This document shows, in pieces, positions 46,220 to 54,472 of a stretch of 64,000 nt of DNA. Both the position numbers and the translations under genes were made by a program. This DNA comes from Pseudoalteromonas denitrificans DSM 6059 (lineage in GTDB: Bacteria > Pseudomonadota > Gammaproteobacteria > Enterobacterales > Alteromonadaceae). Location of the stretch: the NCBI RefSeq assembly GCF_900112265.1, contig NZ_FOLO01000003.1, positions 124,001 to 188,000 of the forward strand, read 5' to 3'. Each line of letters begins with the position of its first letter. Within the stretch, counting starts at the first letter, position 1. A model generated the notes under the pieces. The model saw nothing but the letters and a program-made list of their open reading frames with translations. It ran no database searches and was not told the DNA's origin.

Positions 46220-46861
46220 ATGAAACTTTATACTTATTTTAGATCGTCGGCTGCATATCGCGTACGCATTGCTTTGAACCTAAAAGGACTAAAGCATGAA
46301 TTAGTGCCAGTAAATTTATTGGAATCAGCACAAAATTCAAAAGATTATTTAGATGTAAATCCGCAAGGTTTACTGCCTGCGCTTGCAACTGAAAAAGGCA
46401 ATATAGGCCAATCTCTTGCGATATTAGAATGGCTTGAAGCCGAATTTCCCGATACATCAATACTACCAGGGGATCATTGGCATCAGGCACAAATACGTAA
46501 TTTAAGTTATGCTGTTGCCTGTGATATACACCCTATTGATAATTTACGTATCTTAAAATACTTATCTAATGAATTAAAAATATCAGACGATGCTAAAACA
46601 ACTTGGTATAAACATTGGGTTGAAGTCGGTTTTGAAAAAATAGAAGCTATGCTGGAGATGTCAGAGTTATATAATGGCAATTTTTGTTGTGGTGATACAC
46701 CAACGCTCGCAGATATAAATTTAGTTCCGCAAGTATTTAATGCATTAAGATTTAAAGTAGATATGTCTGCTTATCCAAAAATTGCAGCTGTATATGAAAA
46801 ATGTAATGAATTACAGGCATTTATTGATGCGGCGCCACAAAACCAATTTGATGCTAAATAA
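46220..46861 (+). CDS. maiA: Maleylacetoacetate isomerase (zeta-class GST)
   Basis: 213 residues. The N-terminal thioredoxin-like half has LYTYFRSSAAYRVRIALNLKGL, the zeta-class signature with the SSAAYRVRIAL stretch (classically SSCSWRVRIAL), and NPQGLLPAL. The C-terminal helical half has CDIHPIDNLRILKYL and CGDTPTLADINLVPQVFNALRFKVDM. It converts maleylacetoacetate to fumarylacetoacetate, using glutathione. AAGGGA precedes the ATG. A fumarylacetoacetase gene, often between hmgA and maiA, is not present in the window. Confidence 0.95.
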   Translation: MKLYTYFRSSAAYRVRIALNLKGLKHELVPVNLLESAQNSKDYLDVNPQGLLPALATEKGNIGQSLAILEWLEAEFPDTSILPGDHWHQAQIRNLSYAVACDIHPIDNLRILKYLSNELKISDDAKTTWYKHWVEVGFEKIEAMLEMSELYNGNFCCGDTPTLADINLVPQVFNALRFKVDMSAYPKIAAVYEKCNELQAFIDAAPQNQFDAK

Positions 46862-46885
46862 CAATCTAAAATAAAAAATTATCAT

Positions 46886-46932
46886 ACGAATAGATGCTCA
46901 CTTATATTTAATATAAGTGAGCATCTATTCGT
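46886..46932. terminator. Long perfect hairpin between maiA and the TIGR02647 gene
   Basis: Two 22-base arms (46886-46907 and 46911-46932) are exact complements around the loop TTA; the arms contain GATGCTCA and TGAGCATC. It lies between convergent genes and can act as a two-way terminator, although no T run follows on either strand. The unusual length could also mark a mobile or palindromic element. Confidence 0.6.
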
Positions 46933-46966
46933 GCAATATAATTAAGTTAATAATTTAAAAAATATC

Positions 46967-47200
46967 TTAAGCACTTAACGCAGATTGTAATGTTTGTGCA
47001 TGCTCTGCTAAGTCTAGTCCTAAATCAGTTAAATATCCCCCATCCTTTTGATCTATAATTCCTTTTTCAAATAAACGATTTGCTGCTGCGACAAGAACAG
47101 GGTCTGCATCTTGATGAACTTTAAGGCCTTGCATCATGCTCTCAAGTGGAAATTTTAAGATAAGATCAAGTTCTTCACGCATATGTTGATTAAATTGCAT
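46967..47200 (-). CDS. TIGR02647-family small protein
   Basis: 77 residues, no signal or membrane helix. The pattern HMREELDLILKFPLESMMQGLKVHQDADPVLVAAANRLFEKGIIDQKDGGYLTDLGLDLAEHAQTLQSAL resembles the small TIGR02647 proteins common in marine Gammaproteobacteria, which have a winged-helix-like shape; biochemical role unknown. It is convergent with maiA and starts 276 bases before the iron-uptake block. Confidence 0.75.
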   Translation of the reverse strand: MQFNQHMREELDLILKFPLESMMQGLKVHQDADPVLVAAANRLFEKGIIDQKDGGYLTDLGLDLAEHAQTLQSALSA

Positions 47201-47354
47201 ATTTCTTACACCTTAAGTATTTATTATTGTCTGATAAAACATAGCCTGTTGTTAACTTAATTAAAAGTCTTTATTGAACAAATCTTGATTTAAACCAAAA
47301 TATTATGGTTTTTGTTAGGGTAACAAAAACAACGTATATTTAATGATATAAAAT

Positions 47355-47368
47355 TTGATATTAATCAA
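47355..47368 (+). promoter_or_regulatory. Perfect FNR-type box
   Basis: TTGAT-ATTA-ATCAA matches the FNR/EtrA consensus TTGAT-N4-ATCAA exactly, within a larger 9-bp inverted repeat (47351-47372). It is 109 bases before the DUF4856 start codon, so oxygen may control the iron block. Confidence 0.75.
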
Positions 47369-47401
47369 ATTTATAGTAAAAATGTTAAATTTATTACAAA
47401 T

Positions 47402-47420
47402 GATATTGATTATCATTGTT
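47402..47420 (+). promoter_or_regulatory. Fur-type box
   Basis: GATATTGATTATCATTGTT agrees with the Fur consensus GATAATGATAATCATTATC at 15 of 19 positions. It stands between the FNR-type box and the DUF4856 start, 57 bases before the ATG, where Fur would block the promoter when iron is plentiful. Confidence 0.8.
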
Positions 47421-47476
47421 ATGGCTATATAATGCAGCCATAAAAAAGTTTATATCAATAGAATCAAGGGATATCA

Positions 47477-49177
47477 ATGTTTAATATGCGCAAATCTATT
47501 TTAGCAACAGCTATACTCGCTGCAACTTTTGGTCTTACAGCTTGTGGTGGTTCAAGCGATAAAAAAGAAACACCTGTCGCTGAGCCTGTAAATACGGCAC
47601 CTAAAGATATCAAAGTTACTTTAACAGATGGAGCACTTTTTTTAGGAAATGTAGCTGGCACGACAGCTGGAACTATATCTGCCACTGATTCTGACTCTGG
47701 AGATACATTAACTTTTACAACAACAGATGAAAATTTTGAAATTTCTGGTAGTTCTTTAATCTTAAAGTCAGGTGCTTCAATTGATTCAGAAACTGTCGAT
47801 GTGACCATTTCTGTATCTGATAATGTGAATGCAGTTGTTGAAGAAACCGTAACACTGACTGTGAGTCAGCTTGAAAACTATTATGGCTTCAATAGCAAAT
47901 TCGAAGAAAATAAATCAGCTGTTTCTTATTCAGGCCAAATAGCACGCCATGCTTTATTAAATGAAGTAAAGAAATATATTGGTACTTTAACCGTTGCACA
48001 TGTTAATGATAATAATATAACAGCTGAACAAGTTGAAAGTCATTTAAATGCTTTATTCGCAGACTATGACTCTATTGCTGAAAATGAATTTACCTTTACT
48101 GATATTACAAATCTAAAACAAAAAACCTTTGCCGACATTGCTTCGACAGGTAAATCTTTAAAAGGTAAAATTGCTGGCAATGATAGTAGTAAACAAACTA
48201 AAAATTGGCTAGTCGAAGGCACATTTATAGGTTGGACTGACTTTGGTTCAGAGCTGAAAACACCTGAAGGCTTGTTAAATCATTTATTTTCTGTGATTGT
48301 TTCTCAAGTACAAATGACAAATGACGGTGAACAAGTCAGTGATTATTATGGAAACCCTATCTCAAAACTTTTTATAACGCCTGAAGGTCTTGATTTACAA
48401 CAATTAGTACAAAAACACTTGTTGGGTGCAATAATGTTTTCACAAGGTACTGATGATTACCTTGAAGATGGTTTAACATCTGATAACACCAAGCAAGATA
48501 AAGATACTAAACCTTATACTTCGTTAGAGCATCAATTTGACGAAGGTTTTGGTTACTTTGGCGCTACTCGTGATTACTTAGCTTATACAGATGAAGAAAT
48601 AGCTAAAAAAAGTGGTCGTCCTGAATACCAAGGTCAACATGATACAAATGGCGATCTATTAATTGATTTAAATTCAGAGTTGATTTTTGGTAATTCTGCA
48701 AATGCGGGTAAACGTGATCGTGGTGCAGTAGTTGCGACTGACTTTTCAGCTGATGCTATGAATGCATTTATTGCAGGACGTAAAATTATCAGTGAAGCAG
48801 CTCCAAATGCTTTAAGTGATAGTGAAACTGAAGAGTTAAATAAACAGCGCGATATTGCAGTAGATGCATGGGAAAAAGCAATAGCGGCGACCGTAGTTCA
48901 TTATATAAATGCAGTTCTAATAGATCTAGATAATGGAGCGCAAGAAAACTTTACCAGTTTAGCTAAACATTGGAGTGAGCTGAAAGGTTTTGCTCTTAAC
49001 TTCCAATTCAGCCCATTCTCACCAATGTCTGAGTCTGATTTTGCTAAATTACACATTTTAGTCGGTGATAAACCTGATTTAGAAAATATTGTTCAATACA
49101 AAGAAAAACTAATTGAAGCGAGTGATATTATTCAAGCTACTTATGACTTTAATGCTGAAAATGTTGTTAACTGGTAA
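47477..49177 (+). CDS. DUF4856-domain lipoprotein
   Basis: 566 residues; ATG at 47477 (47483 is also possible). Lipobox LTACGGSSDK (Cys about 23). A cadherin-like Ig domain (about 38-130, ATDSDSGDTLTFTTTDENFEIS) precedes the helical DUF4856 domain starting YGFNSKFEENKSAVSYSGQIARHALLNEVKKYIGTL. The family is a relative of imelysin-type proteins and often sits next to imelysin and TonB receptor genes, as here. Probably outer-membrane iron capture; direct metal binding is inferred. The FNR-type and Fur-type sites upstream support iron control. Confidence 0.85.
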   Translation: MFNMRKSILATAILAATFGLTACGGSSDKKETPVAEPVNTAPKDIKVTLTDGALFLGNVAGTTAGTISATDSDSGDTLTFTTTDENFEISGSSLILKSGASIDSETVDVTISVSDNVNAVVEETVTLTVSQLENYYGFNSKFEENKSAVSYSGQIARHALLNEVKKYIGTLTVAHVNDNNITAEQVESHLNALFADYDSIAENEFTFTDITNLKQKTFADIASTGKSLKGKIAGNDSSKQTKNWLVEGTFIGWTDFGSELKTPEGLLNHLFSVIVSQVQMTNDGEQVSDYYGNPISKLFITPEGLDLQQLVQKHLLGAIMFSQGTDDYLEDGLTSDNTKQDKDTKPYTSLEHQFDEGFGYFGATRDYLAYTDEEIAKKSGRPEYQGQHDTNGDLLIDLNSELIFGNSANAGKRDRGAVVATDFSADAMNAFIAGRKIISEAAPNALSDSETEELNKQRDIAVDAWEKAIAATVVHYINAVLIDLDNGAQENFTSLAKHWSELKGFALNFQFSPFSPMSESDFAKLHILVGDKPDLENIVQYKEKLIEASDIIQATYDFNAENVVNW

Positions 49178-49200
49178 GTAATATTTAATATTTTCAATTT

Positions 49201-49240
49201 AAAGGTTAGTGTTTTAGGCACTAACCTTTTTGTTGTTTTT
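49201..49240 (+). terminator. Hairpin terminator or attenuator inside the iron block
   Basis: AAAGGTTAGTG (49201-49211) pairs with CACTAACCTTT (49219-49229) around TTTTAGG, followed by T-rich sequence (TTTGTTGTTTTT). Between the DUF4856 and imelysin genes it may let only part of the transcripts continue, giving more of the first protein. Confidence 0.8.
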
Positions 49241-49256
49241 AAACTTAGGAATTATA

Positions 49257-50537
49257 ATGGCTCTCAATTTTCGCTTTAACGCTCTATGCCTGACAATTTG
49301 TACTACCTTAATATTGACTGCCTGTGGTGAAAGCACCTCTAGTAGCTCAGGTGCCGGCTTTGGTACTAAAAATCCTGATAATGGTGGTACAACACCGACA
49401 TTTGATGAATCTAAGTTAATTGCAAATTTAGTCGATCAAGTGATCACCCCCACTTTTACAGCATTTTCTGAGCAATCAAAAAATCAATTAACAGCAATTA
49501 CTGATTATTGCACAATTGAGTCAAACTTTACCCCAGATGTTGATGATAATGCACCCGTTTTAGCGTCACTCAGCACTGCAAAATTAAGTTGGCAAAATAC
49601 GATGTCAATTTGGCAACAAGCTGAAGTGATGCAAATGGGTCCTTTAATTGAAAATGAAAGTGAGCTAAGAAATAGAATTTATTCATGGCCTGCAATTAGT
49701 TATTGCGGCATTGACCAAGATGTTGCTTATTTTGAAGACGGCATTATTAATTTAGATTCAAATAAACCTTATGATATAAAATCACGTACATCTACACGTC
49801 GCGGACTATTTACCATACAAAGGTTATTATTCAGTACTGATTATAGTCATGCTTGTACTACAGCGAATGATGCATTAAGTGATTGGAATAGCCGAAGCAT
49901 TCAAGAAAGAAAAGTAGCACGTTGTAAATTCGCTCAAGAAGTTTCTAAAGACCTTATTGATAATGCTGAAGAGCTATTAACAAAATGGAATGGTACACAA
50001 GGTTACGCTAATACCCTTAAAAATGCCGGTGAGCCAGGTAATAGCTTTGAAAATACGCATCAGGCAATTAACCTGATTTCTGATGCCATGTTTTATACAG
50101 ACTCTATTGTAAAAGATAAAAAATTAGGCACACCTTTAGGTAAATTTCCTAACTCATGTGGCCTTGAGTCATGCCCTCAAGATGTTGAGTCATTAGACTC
50201 AGGCTTTTCATTAGCAAATATAAAAGCCAACTTAGTTGCATTTGAAATGTTATTTCTTGGCAACAGCGCTGATGCACAAGAAAGAACGGGGTTTGATGAT
50301 TTTTTAGTTGAAGAAGGAGCCAGCGACACTAAAGATGCACTCATAAAAGGCATCACTGATGCTAAAAATGCCACTGACGCGATTGAGTCTAGCCTTAATG
50401 ATGCGCTGACTTCTCAAACTGAAAAAGTCGAACATGCACATTCCAAAGTCAAAGATATTACTGATCAACTTAAAAATGACTTTATTAATAAATTAGCATT
50501 AGAACTACCAAAATCTTCTGCTGGCGATAACGATTAA
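49257..50537 (+). CDS. Imelysin-like iron-uptake lipoprotein
   Basis: 427 residues from ATG 49257 (AGGA upstream); an upstream TTG frame lies in the terminator tail and is rejected. Lipobox LTACGESTS (Cys about 22). The imelysin (peptidase M75) domain is helical, with SWQNTMSIWQQAEVMQMGPL, TRRGLFTIQRLLFS and ANLVAFEMLFLGNS. The GxHxxE motif of the family is not intact by eye. IrpA-type members take part in iron uptake, mostly without proteolysis. Flanked by DUF4856 and a TonB receptor, an iron role is likely. Confidence 0.87.
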   Translation: MALNFRFNALCLTICTTLILTACGESTSSSSGAGFGTKNPDNGGTTPTFDESKLIANLVDQVITPTFTAFSEQSKNQLTAITDYCTIESNFTPDVDDNAPVLASLSTAKLSWQNTMSIWQQAEVMQMGPLIENESELRNRIYSWPAISYCGIDQDVAYFEDGIINLDSNKPYDIKSRTSTRRGLFTIQRLLFSTDYSHACTTANDALSDWNSRSIQERKVARCKFAQEVSKDLIDNAEELLTKWNGTQGYANTLKNAGEPGNSFENTHQAINLISDAMFYTDSIVKDKKLGTPLGKFPNSCGLESCPQDVESLDSGFSLANIKANLVAFEMLFLGNSADAQERTGFDDFLVEEGASDTKDALIKGITDAKNATDAIESSLNDALTSQTEKVEHAHSKVKDITDQLKNDFINKLALELPKSSAGDND

Positions 50538-50551
50538 AGCAAGGTCTTAAC

Positions 50552-52780
50552 ATGAAAAAAACAATATTAGCTTTATCTGTTGCAACTTTGCTTAATCCAT
50601 TAAATGTAACTGCAGATGAAAAAGAAGTACAAGTACAAAGCAAAGCTGTTGAGCACATGCAAATTATCAGTCACAGCGATAAGTTAAGAACAGAGTCTGG
50701 CTCTGCTACTTTACTAACCGAACTTGAACTTGAGAAACATGAGTATGATGATATTCACCGTATATTAGCATCAGTACCAGGTGTGAATATTCGTGAAGAA
50801 GACGGTTTTGGTTTAAGACCTAACATCGGGTTTCGTGGTGTAAACCCTGAACGCAGTAAAAAAATAACCATATTAGAAGATGGGATTTTGATTGGCCCAG
50901 CGCCCTACTCGGCTCCTGCAGCCTATTATTTCCCTGTTACAACTCGCATGAGTGCTGTTGAAGTATTTAAAGGTCCAGCAGCGATAAAATATGGTCCACA
51001 AACAGTTGCTGGTACATTAAATTTAGTCACACGTCAGGTACCAATTGACTCTGAAGGTGCAATCGATTTATCTTTGGGTTCTGAAGGTTATGCTAAAGCA
51101 CATGCCTATTTTGGTGAAACCCATGATGATATTGGTGTTTTAGTTGAAGCTGTACACCTTGAAGCCGATGGTTTTAAAGAACTTGATGGCGGTGGTGATA
51201 CAGGTTTTGAAAAAAATGATATTTTAGCAAAATTTAATTATTTAATTGATGGCGATAAATTTGATCAAAAATTTGAGCTTAAACTGTCTTATGCTGATGA
51301 GTTATCGGATGAAACTTATTTAGGTTTAACCGATACAGACTTTAAAGAAAACCCATATCGTAGATATGCAGCCAGTCAGCCGGCACAAATGGATACCGAA
51401 CATAAACAAGTCATGTTTACCCATAATTTAAGCTCTGATGATATTAATATTACAACCCGTATTTACCGTAATGAATACCAAAGAGCTTGGCGTAAGTTAA
51501 ATGGCTTAACGAATACAGATCTCAGTATTTCTGAAATATTAGATGCTCCTGAAGAACACCAGCGTCAGTATCAAGTCATTTCAGGAGGCCAGAACTCAAT
51601 ATTCAATGGTGAAACGCCGACACATTTAATTATGGGTACAAATGATCGTTCTTATTTTTCACAAGGTATTCAATTTAATGCTGACTTTGGTTTCAATTTA
51701 TTTAATTTAGAGCATGATATCTCTGTGGGTGTAAGGGTGCATGAAGATGAAATAAATCGCAATCATTTTGAAGAAAATTATGAGATGCAAGATGGTTTTG
51801 CAAAGCTAGTTGAAGGCTCAGCTAAAGATGCAGCTCAAAATATTGAATCTACAAAAGCCGTTTCTATTTACTTGGAAGACTCTGTAACCATAAATAACTT
51901 AACCGTATCTGCTGGGCTTCGTGGTGAGTATATGGATATGCACTATAACGACAAGGTAGATACAACTAATTGGCAGGATAAAACGACGCGTATTTTATTA
52001 CCCGGACTCAGTGGTTTTTATAAATTATCTGAAAATTCAGGGCTTTTAGCGGGTATATATCAAGGGTTTTCACCAACGAGCCCACAGCAAAAGTCTGAAA
52101 TTAAGGTAGAAAAAAGCATCAACTATGAATTTGGTGGTCGTTATAATAATGATGACTTTCAAGCTGAAGTAGTCAGTTTTTTTAACAATTACAGTAATCT
52201 AAAAGCAAGTTGTTCACAGTCCAGCTGTAGTGATGCAAATGATCTTGATACAGAGTTTAATGCTGGTGAAGTACATGTTTATGGTCTGGAAGCCCAGTTT
52301 AGACAAAGTTATTCTTTAAATTCACAAATCGATATGCCTGTTAGTTTAGTTTATACCTATACTGAAAGTGAATTCAAAGAAGAAATATATTCTGAATTTG
52401 AGCAATGGGGACATGTTAAGCCTGGCGATGAATTACCTTATTTAGCCAATAACCAAGCTACTTTAAATTTAGGGTTAGATGCAAATAATTGGCAAGTAAA
52501 CTTATCTATTAAATATGTTGGTGCCATGACTGAAGCTTCTGGCACAAGTTGGGCAAGCGATGACAAAACAACGTATGTTAATGTTATCCATGAAGGCCAA
52601 AGCACCGATAATTCAATAATACTCGACTTTTCTGCTAGTTATGAGTTAGGTGATTATGGAAAAGTATATGGTAAAATAGATAACTTAACCGATGAAGTTA
52701 AAGTTGTGAGCAGAATTCCATACGGTGCAAGACCCGGAAAACCAAGATTGTTTTCTGTAGGTTATAAATACCAGTTTTAA
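50552..52780 (+). CDS. TonB-dependent receptor, FecA-like (1)
   Basis: 742 residues. Signal peptide ending NVTADE. The plug domain starts about 50 (TLLTELELEKHEYDDIHRILASVPGVNIREEDGFGLRPNIGFRGVNPERSKKITILEDG) and continues with VEVFKGPAAIKYGPQTVAGTLNLVTR. The barrel ends in PRLFSVGYKYQF. There is a Cys pair (CSQSSC) in an outer loop at about 550. The resemblance to FecA suggests a ferric siderophore or citrate substrate. It starts 14 bases after the imelysin gene, so it is part of the Fur-controlled block. Confidence 0.93.
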   Translation: MKKTILALSVATLLNPLNVTADEKEVQVQSKAVEHMQIISHSDKLRTESGSATLLTELELEKHEYDDIHRILASVPGVNIREEDGFGLRPNIGFRGVNPERSKKITILEDGILIGPAPYSAPAAYYFPVTTRMSAVEVFKGPAAIKYGPQTVAGTLNLVTRQVPIDSEGAIDLSLGSEGYAKAHAYFGETHDDIGVLVEAVHLEADGFKELDGGGDTGFEKNDILAKFNYLIDGDKFDQKFELKLSYADELSDETYLGLTDTDFKENPYRRYAASQPAQMDTEHKQVMFTHNLSSDDINITTRIYRNEYQRAWRKLNGLTNTDLSISEILDAPEEHQRQYQVISGGQNSIFNGETPTHLIMGTNDRSYFSQGIQFNADFGFNLFNLEHDISVGVRVHEDEINRNHFEENYEMQDGFAKLVEGSAKDAAQNIESTKAVSIYLEDSVTINNLTVSAGLRGEYMDMHYNDKVDTTNWQDKTTRILLPGLSGFYKLSENSGLLAGIYQGFSPTSPQQKSEIKVEKSINYEFGGRYNNDDFQAEVVSFFNNYSNLKASCSQSSCSDANDLDTEFNAGEVHVYGLEAQFRQSYSLNSQIDMPVSLVYTYTESEFKEEIYSEFEQWGHVKPGDELPYLANNQATLNLGLDANNWQVNLSIKYVGAMTEASGTSWASDDKTTYVNVIHEGQSTDNSIILDFSASYELGDYGKVYGKIDNLTDEVKVVSRIPYGARPGKPRLFSVGYKYQF

Positions 52781-52800
52781 CCTTTAATAAAATGATATAT

Positions 52801-52828
52801 CAAAAAGACAGCTTAGGCTGTCTTTTTG
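52801..52828 (+). terminator. Terminator after the TonB receptor
   Basis: CAAAAAGACAGC (52801-52812) and GCTGTCTTTTTG (52817-52828) pair exactly around TTAG, ending in a T run. It closes the iron-uptake block. Confidence 0.9.
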
Positions 52829-52906
52829 ATTATTTATTGATATAAATTAAACAATATAAAGTAAATATATTTCATAATAGTTAGAAATAAGCGTTCGGAG
52901 ATTTTT

Positions 52907-53863
52907 GTGTTAGATATATTGTCAAAAAGTTTATTAGAACTGCCTTATTATTTTACCGATGCTAATAAACGTATTTTCGCAATTTATTTAATATCCGCCA
53001 TTACTTTATCCATACCCGTTTTTATAAAAGTGAGTAAAATTAAAACCCTGCCCGCTTTTTTCAGATATTTATTACCAAAAGAAATTTGGCTCCATGAAAG
53101 TGCAAAACAAGATTATAAACTTTGGATCATTAATAAAATTTTAAAAGCCTTTTTATTTGCTCCAATTGTTTTAACTATGGTGCCCATAGCATTAGGGTTA
53201 TCAGATTTACTTGAATCAAGTTTTGGAAAGTTAGAGCCCTTCACATTACCTAACTGGACCATAATTGGCATTTTTACGACAGCACTTTTTTTAGTGGATG
53301 ACTTTACACGATTTCTCTTACATTGGATTTTGCATAAAGTGCCATTTTTATGGGAGTTTCATAAGGTACACCATTCAGCAAAAGTGTTAACCCCCTTTAC
53401 AATATATCGTTCACATCCCGTAGAAAGCTATTTATATGCTTGTAGAATGGCAATAGTGCAAGGCGTTGTCGTTGGATTTGGCTATTATTTATTTGGTGCA
53501 ACTTTAAGCATGTACGATATTTTAGGTGCTAATGTTTTTGTCTTTCTATTTAACTTTTTTGGCTCTAACTTACGCCACTCTCATGTTTGGCTAAGCTGGG
53601 GTGATAAAATTGAGTCTGTATTTATAAGTCCAGCACAACATCAAATACATCATAGTGACAACCCCGTGCATTTTGATAAAAATTTAGGTGCAGCCCTTGC
53701 TATTTGGGATAGATTATTTGGAACTTACATAAAAGCATCAAAGGTGGGGAAGCTCTCTTTTGGTGCTGGGCAGTATGACGCAGGACATAATAGTATTTTA
53801 GCGATTTATGTAAAACCATTTATTATGGCCCTAAAAACATTTAAATTAAAATCACATAAATAA
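52907..53863 (+). CDS. Sterol desaturase / fatty-acid hydroxylase superfamily membrane protein
   Basis: 318 residues from GTG 52907, six bases after CGGAG. About five membrane helices. The eight-His diiron signature is present: HWILHKVPFLWEFHKVHHSAK, then NLRHSHVWL and QHQIHHSD (HxxxH, HxxHH and HxxHH patterns). Members hydroxylate or desaturate lipids using oxygen. It is convergent with the CheY-like gene, ending five bases from it. Neighbourhood gives no substrate. Confidence 0.9.
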   Translation: MLDILSKSLLELPYYFTDANKRIFAIYLISAITLSIPVFIKVSKIKTLPAFFRYLLPKEIWLHESAKQDYKLWIINKILKAFLFAPIVLTMVPIALGLSDLLESSFGKLEPFTLPNWTIIGIFTTALFLVDDFTRFLLHWILHKVPFLWEFHKVHHSAKVLTPFTIYRSHPVESYLYACRMAIVQGVVVGFGYYLFGATLSMYDILGANVFVFLFNFFGSNLRHSHVWLSWGDKIESVFISPAQHQIHHSDNPVHFDKNLGAALAIWDRLFGTYIKASKVGKLSFGAGQYDAGHNSILAIYVKPFIMALKTFKLKSHK

Positions 53864-53867
53864 TGCC

Positions 53868-54239
53868 TTAAGCTGTGCATTTATCAATTCTGAGTATTTG
53901 TTTTTGTAAGGTATTATAGTTAAAAGGCTTCACAATAAAACCAGTGACTTTTGCTGCAATGATTTCTTTTACTTTCGCTCTTTCATCTTCTGATGAAATC
54001 ATTAAAACGGGCAATTTTGAAAACTCTGTTTCTGCTCTTATCTTTTCTAACAATTGTTTACCATCTAAGTTTGGCATATGTAAGTCTGTAATGAGTAAAT
54101 CATATTGTTTTTTATACAATAATGATAATGCTTGTAGACCATCTGTGGCTTCATCACAATCTGAATGGCCTATATCACGTAACATATGCATTAAAACATG
54201 ACGCATCGAGGTCATATCATCAACTATTAAAATTTTCAT
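53868..54239 (-). CDS. CheY-like single-domain response regulator
   Basis: 123 residues from ATG 54239, ten bases after AAGGA; a TTG three codons earlier is too close to that site. All receiver residues are present: ILIVDDMTSMR (acidic pair), LLITDLHMPNLDG (phospho-Asp), MISSEDE (Ser/Thr), and IVKPFNY (Lys). There is no output domain, so it resembles CheY and can pass on a signal by protein contact. It stands alone. Confidence 0.92.
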   Translation of the reverse strand: MKILIVDDMTSMRHVLMHMLRDIGHSDCDEATDGLQALSLLYKKQYDLLITDLHMPNLDGKQLLEKIRAETEFSKLPVLMISSEDERAKVKEIIAAKVTGFIVKPFNYNTLQKQILRIDKCTA

Positions 54240-54472
54240 AACAGACAAATCCTTTTGTTCTTTTATTTAGCTTTTAAATATAGTTCACTACTATTTGTTC
54301 TACAATCACTCAACGCCTCCTTTGGTAAAAAGATATTTTCTTCATTATTAACAACCTTTATTAAAATGACATTGCGTCTTATTTATACTTATATTTGAAT
54401 GGCGAAATATGAATACCTAATCTATGATCACAACTCAAATTTTGGTTTTAAACATGCTCGTTAAGGATCATC

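Noticed and set aside
46886..46932. tRNA or structured small RNA
   Set aside because: It is a single uninterrupted stem with a three-base loop and no cloverleaf or further structure.
49230..49256. TTG start for the imelysin-like gene
   Set aside because: It lies in the T-rich tail of the terminator hairpin; the ATG at 49257 has AGGA and begins the signal peptide.
54249..54472. Fur box before the second TonB receptor
   Set aside because: The best stretch near 54365 has too few matches to the 19-base consensus to claim.
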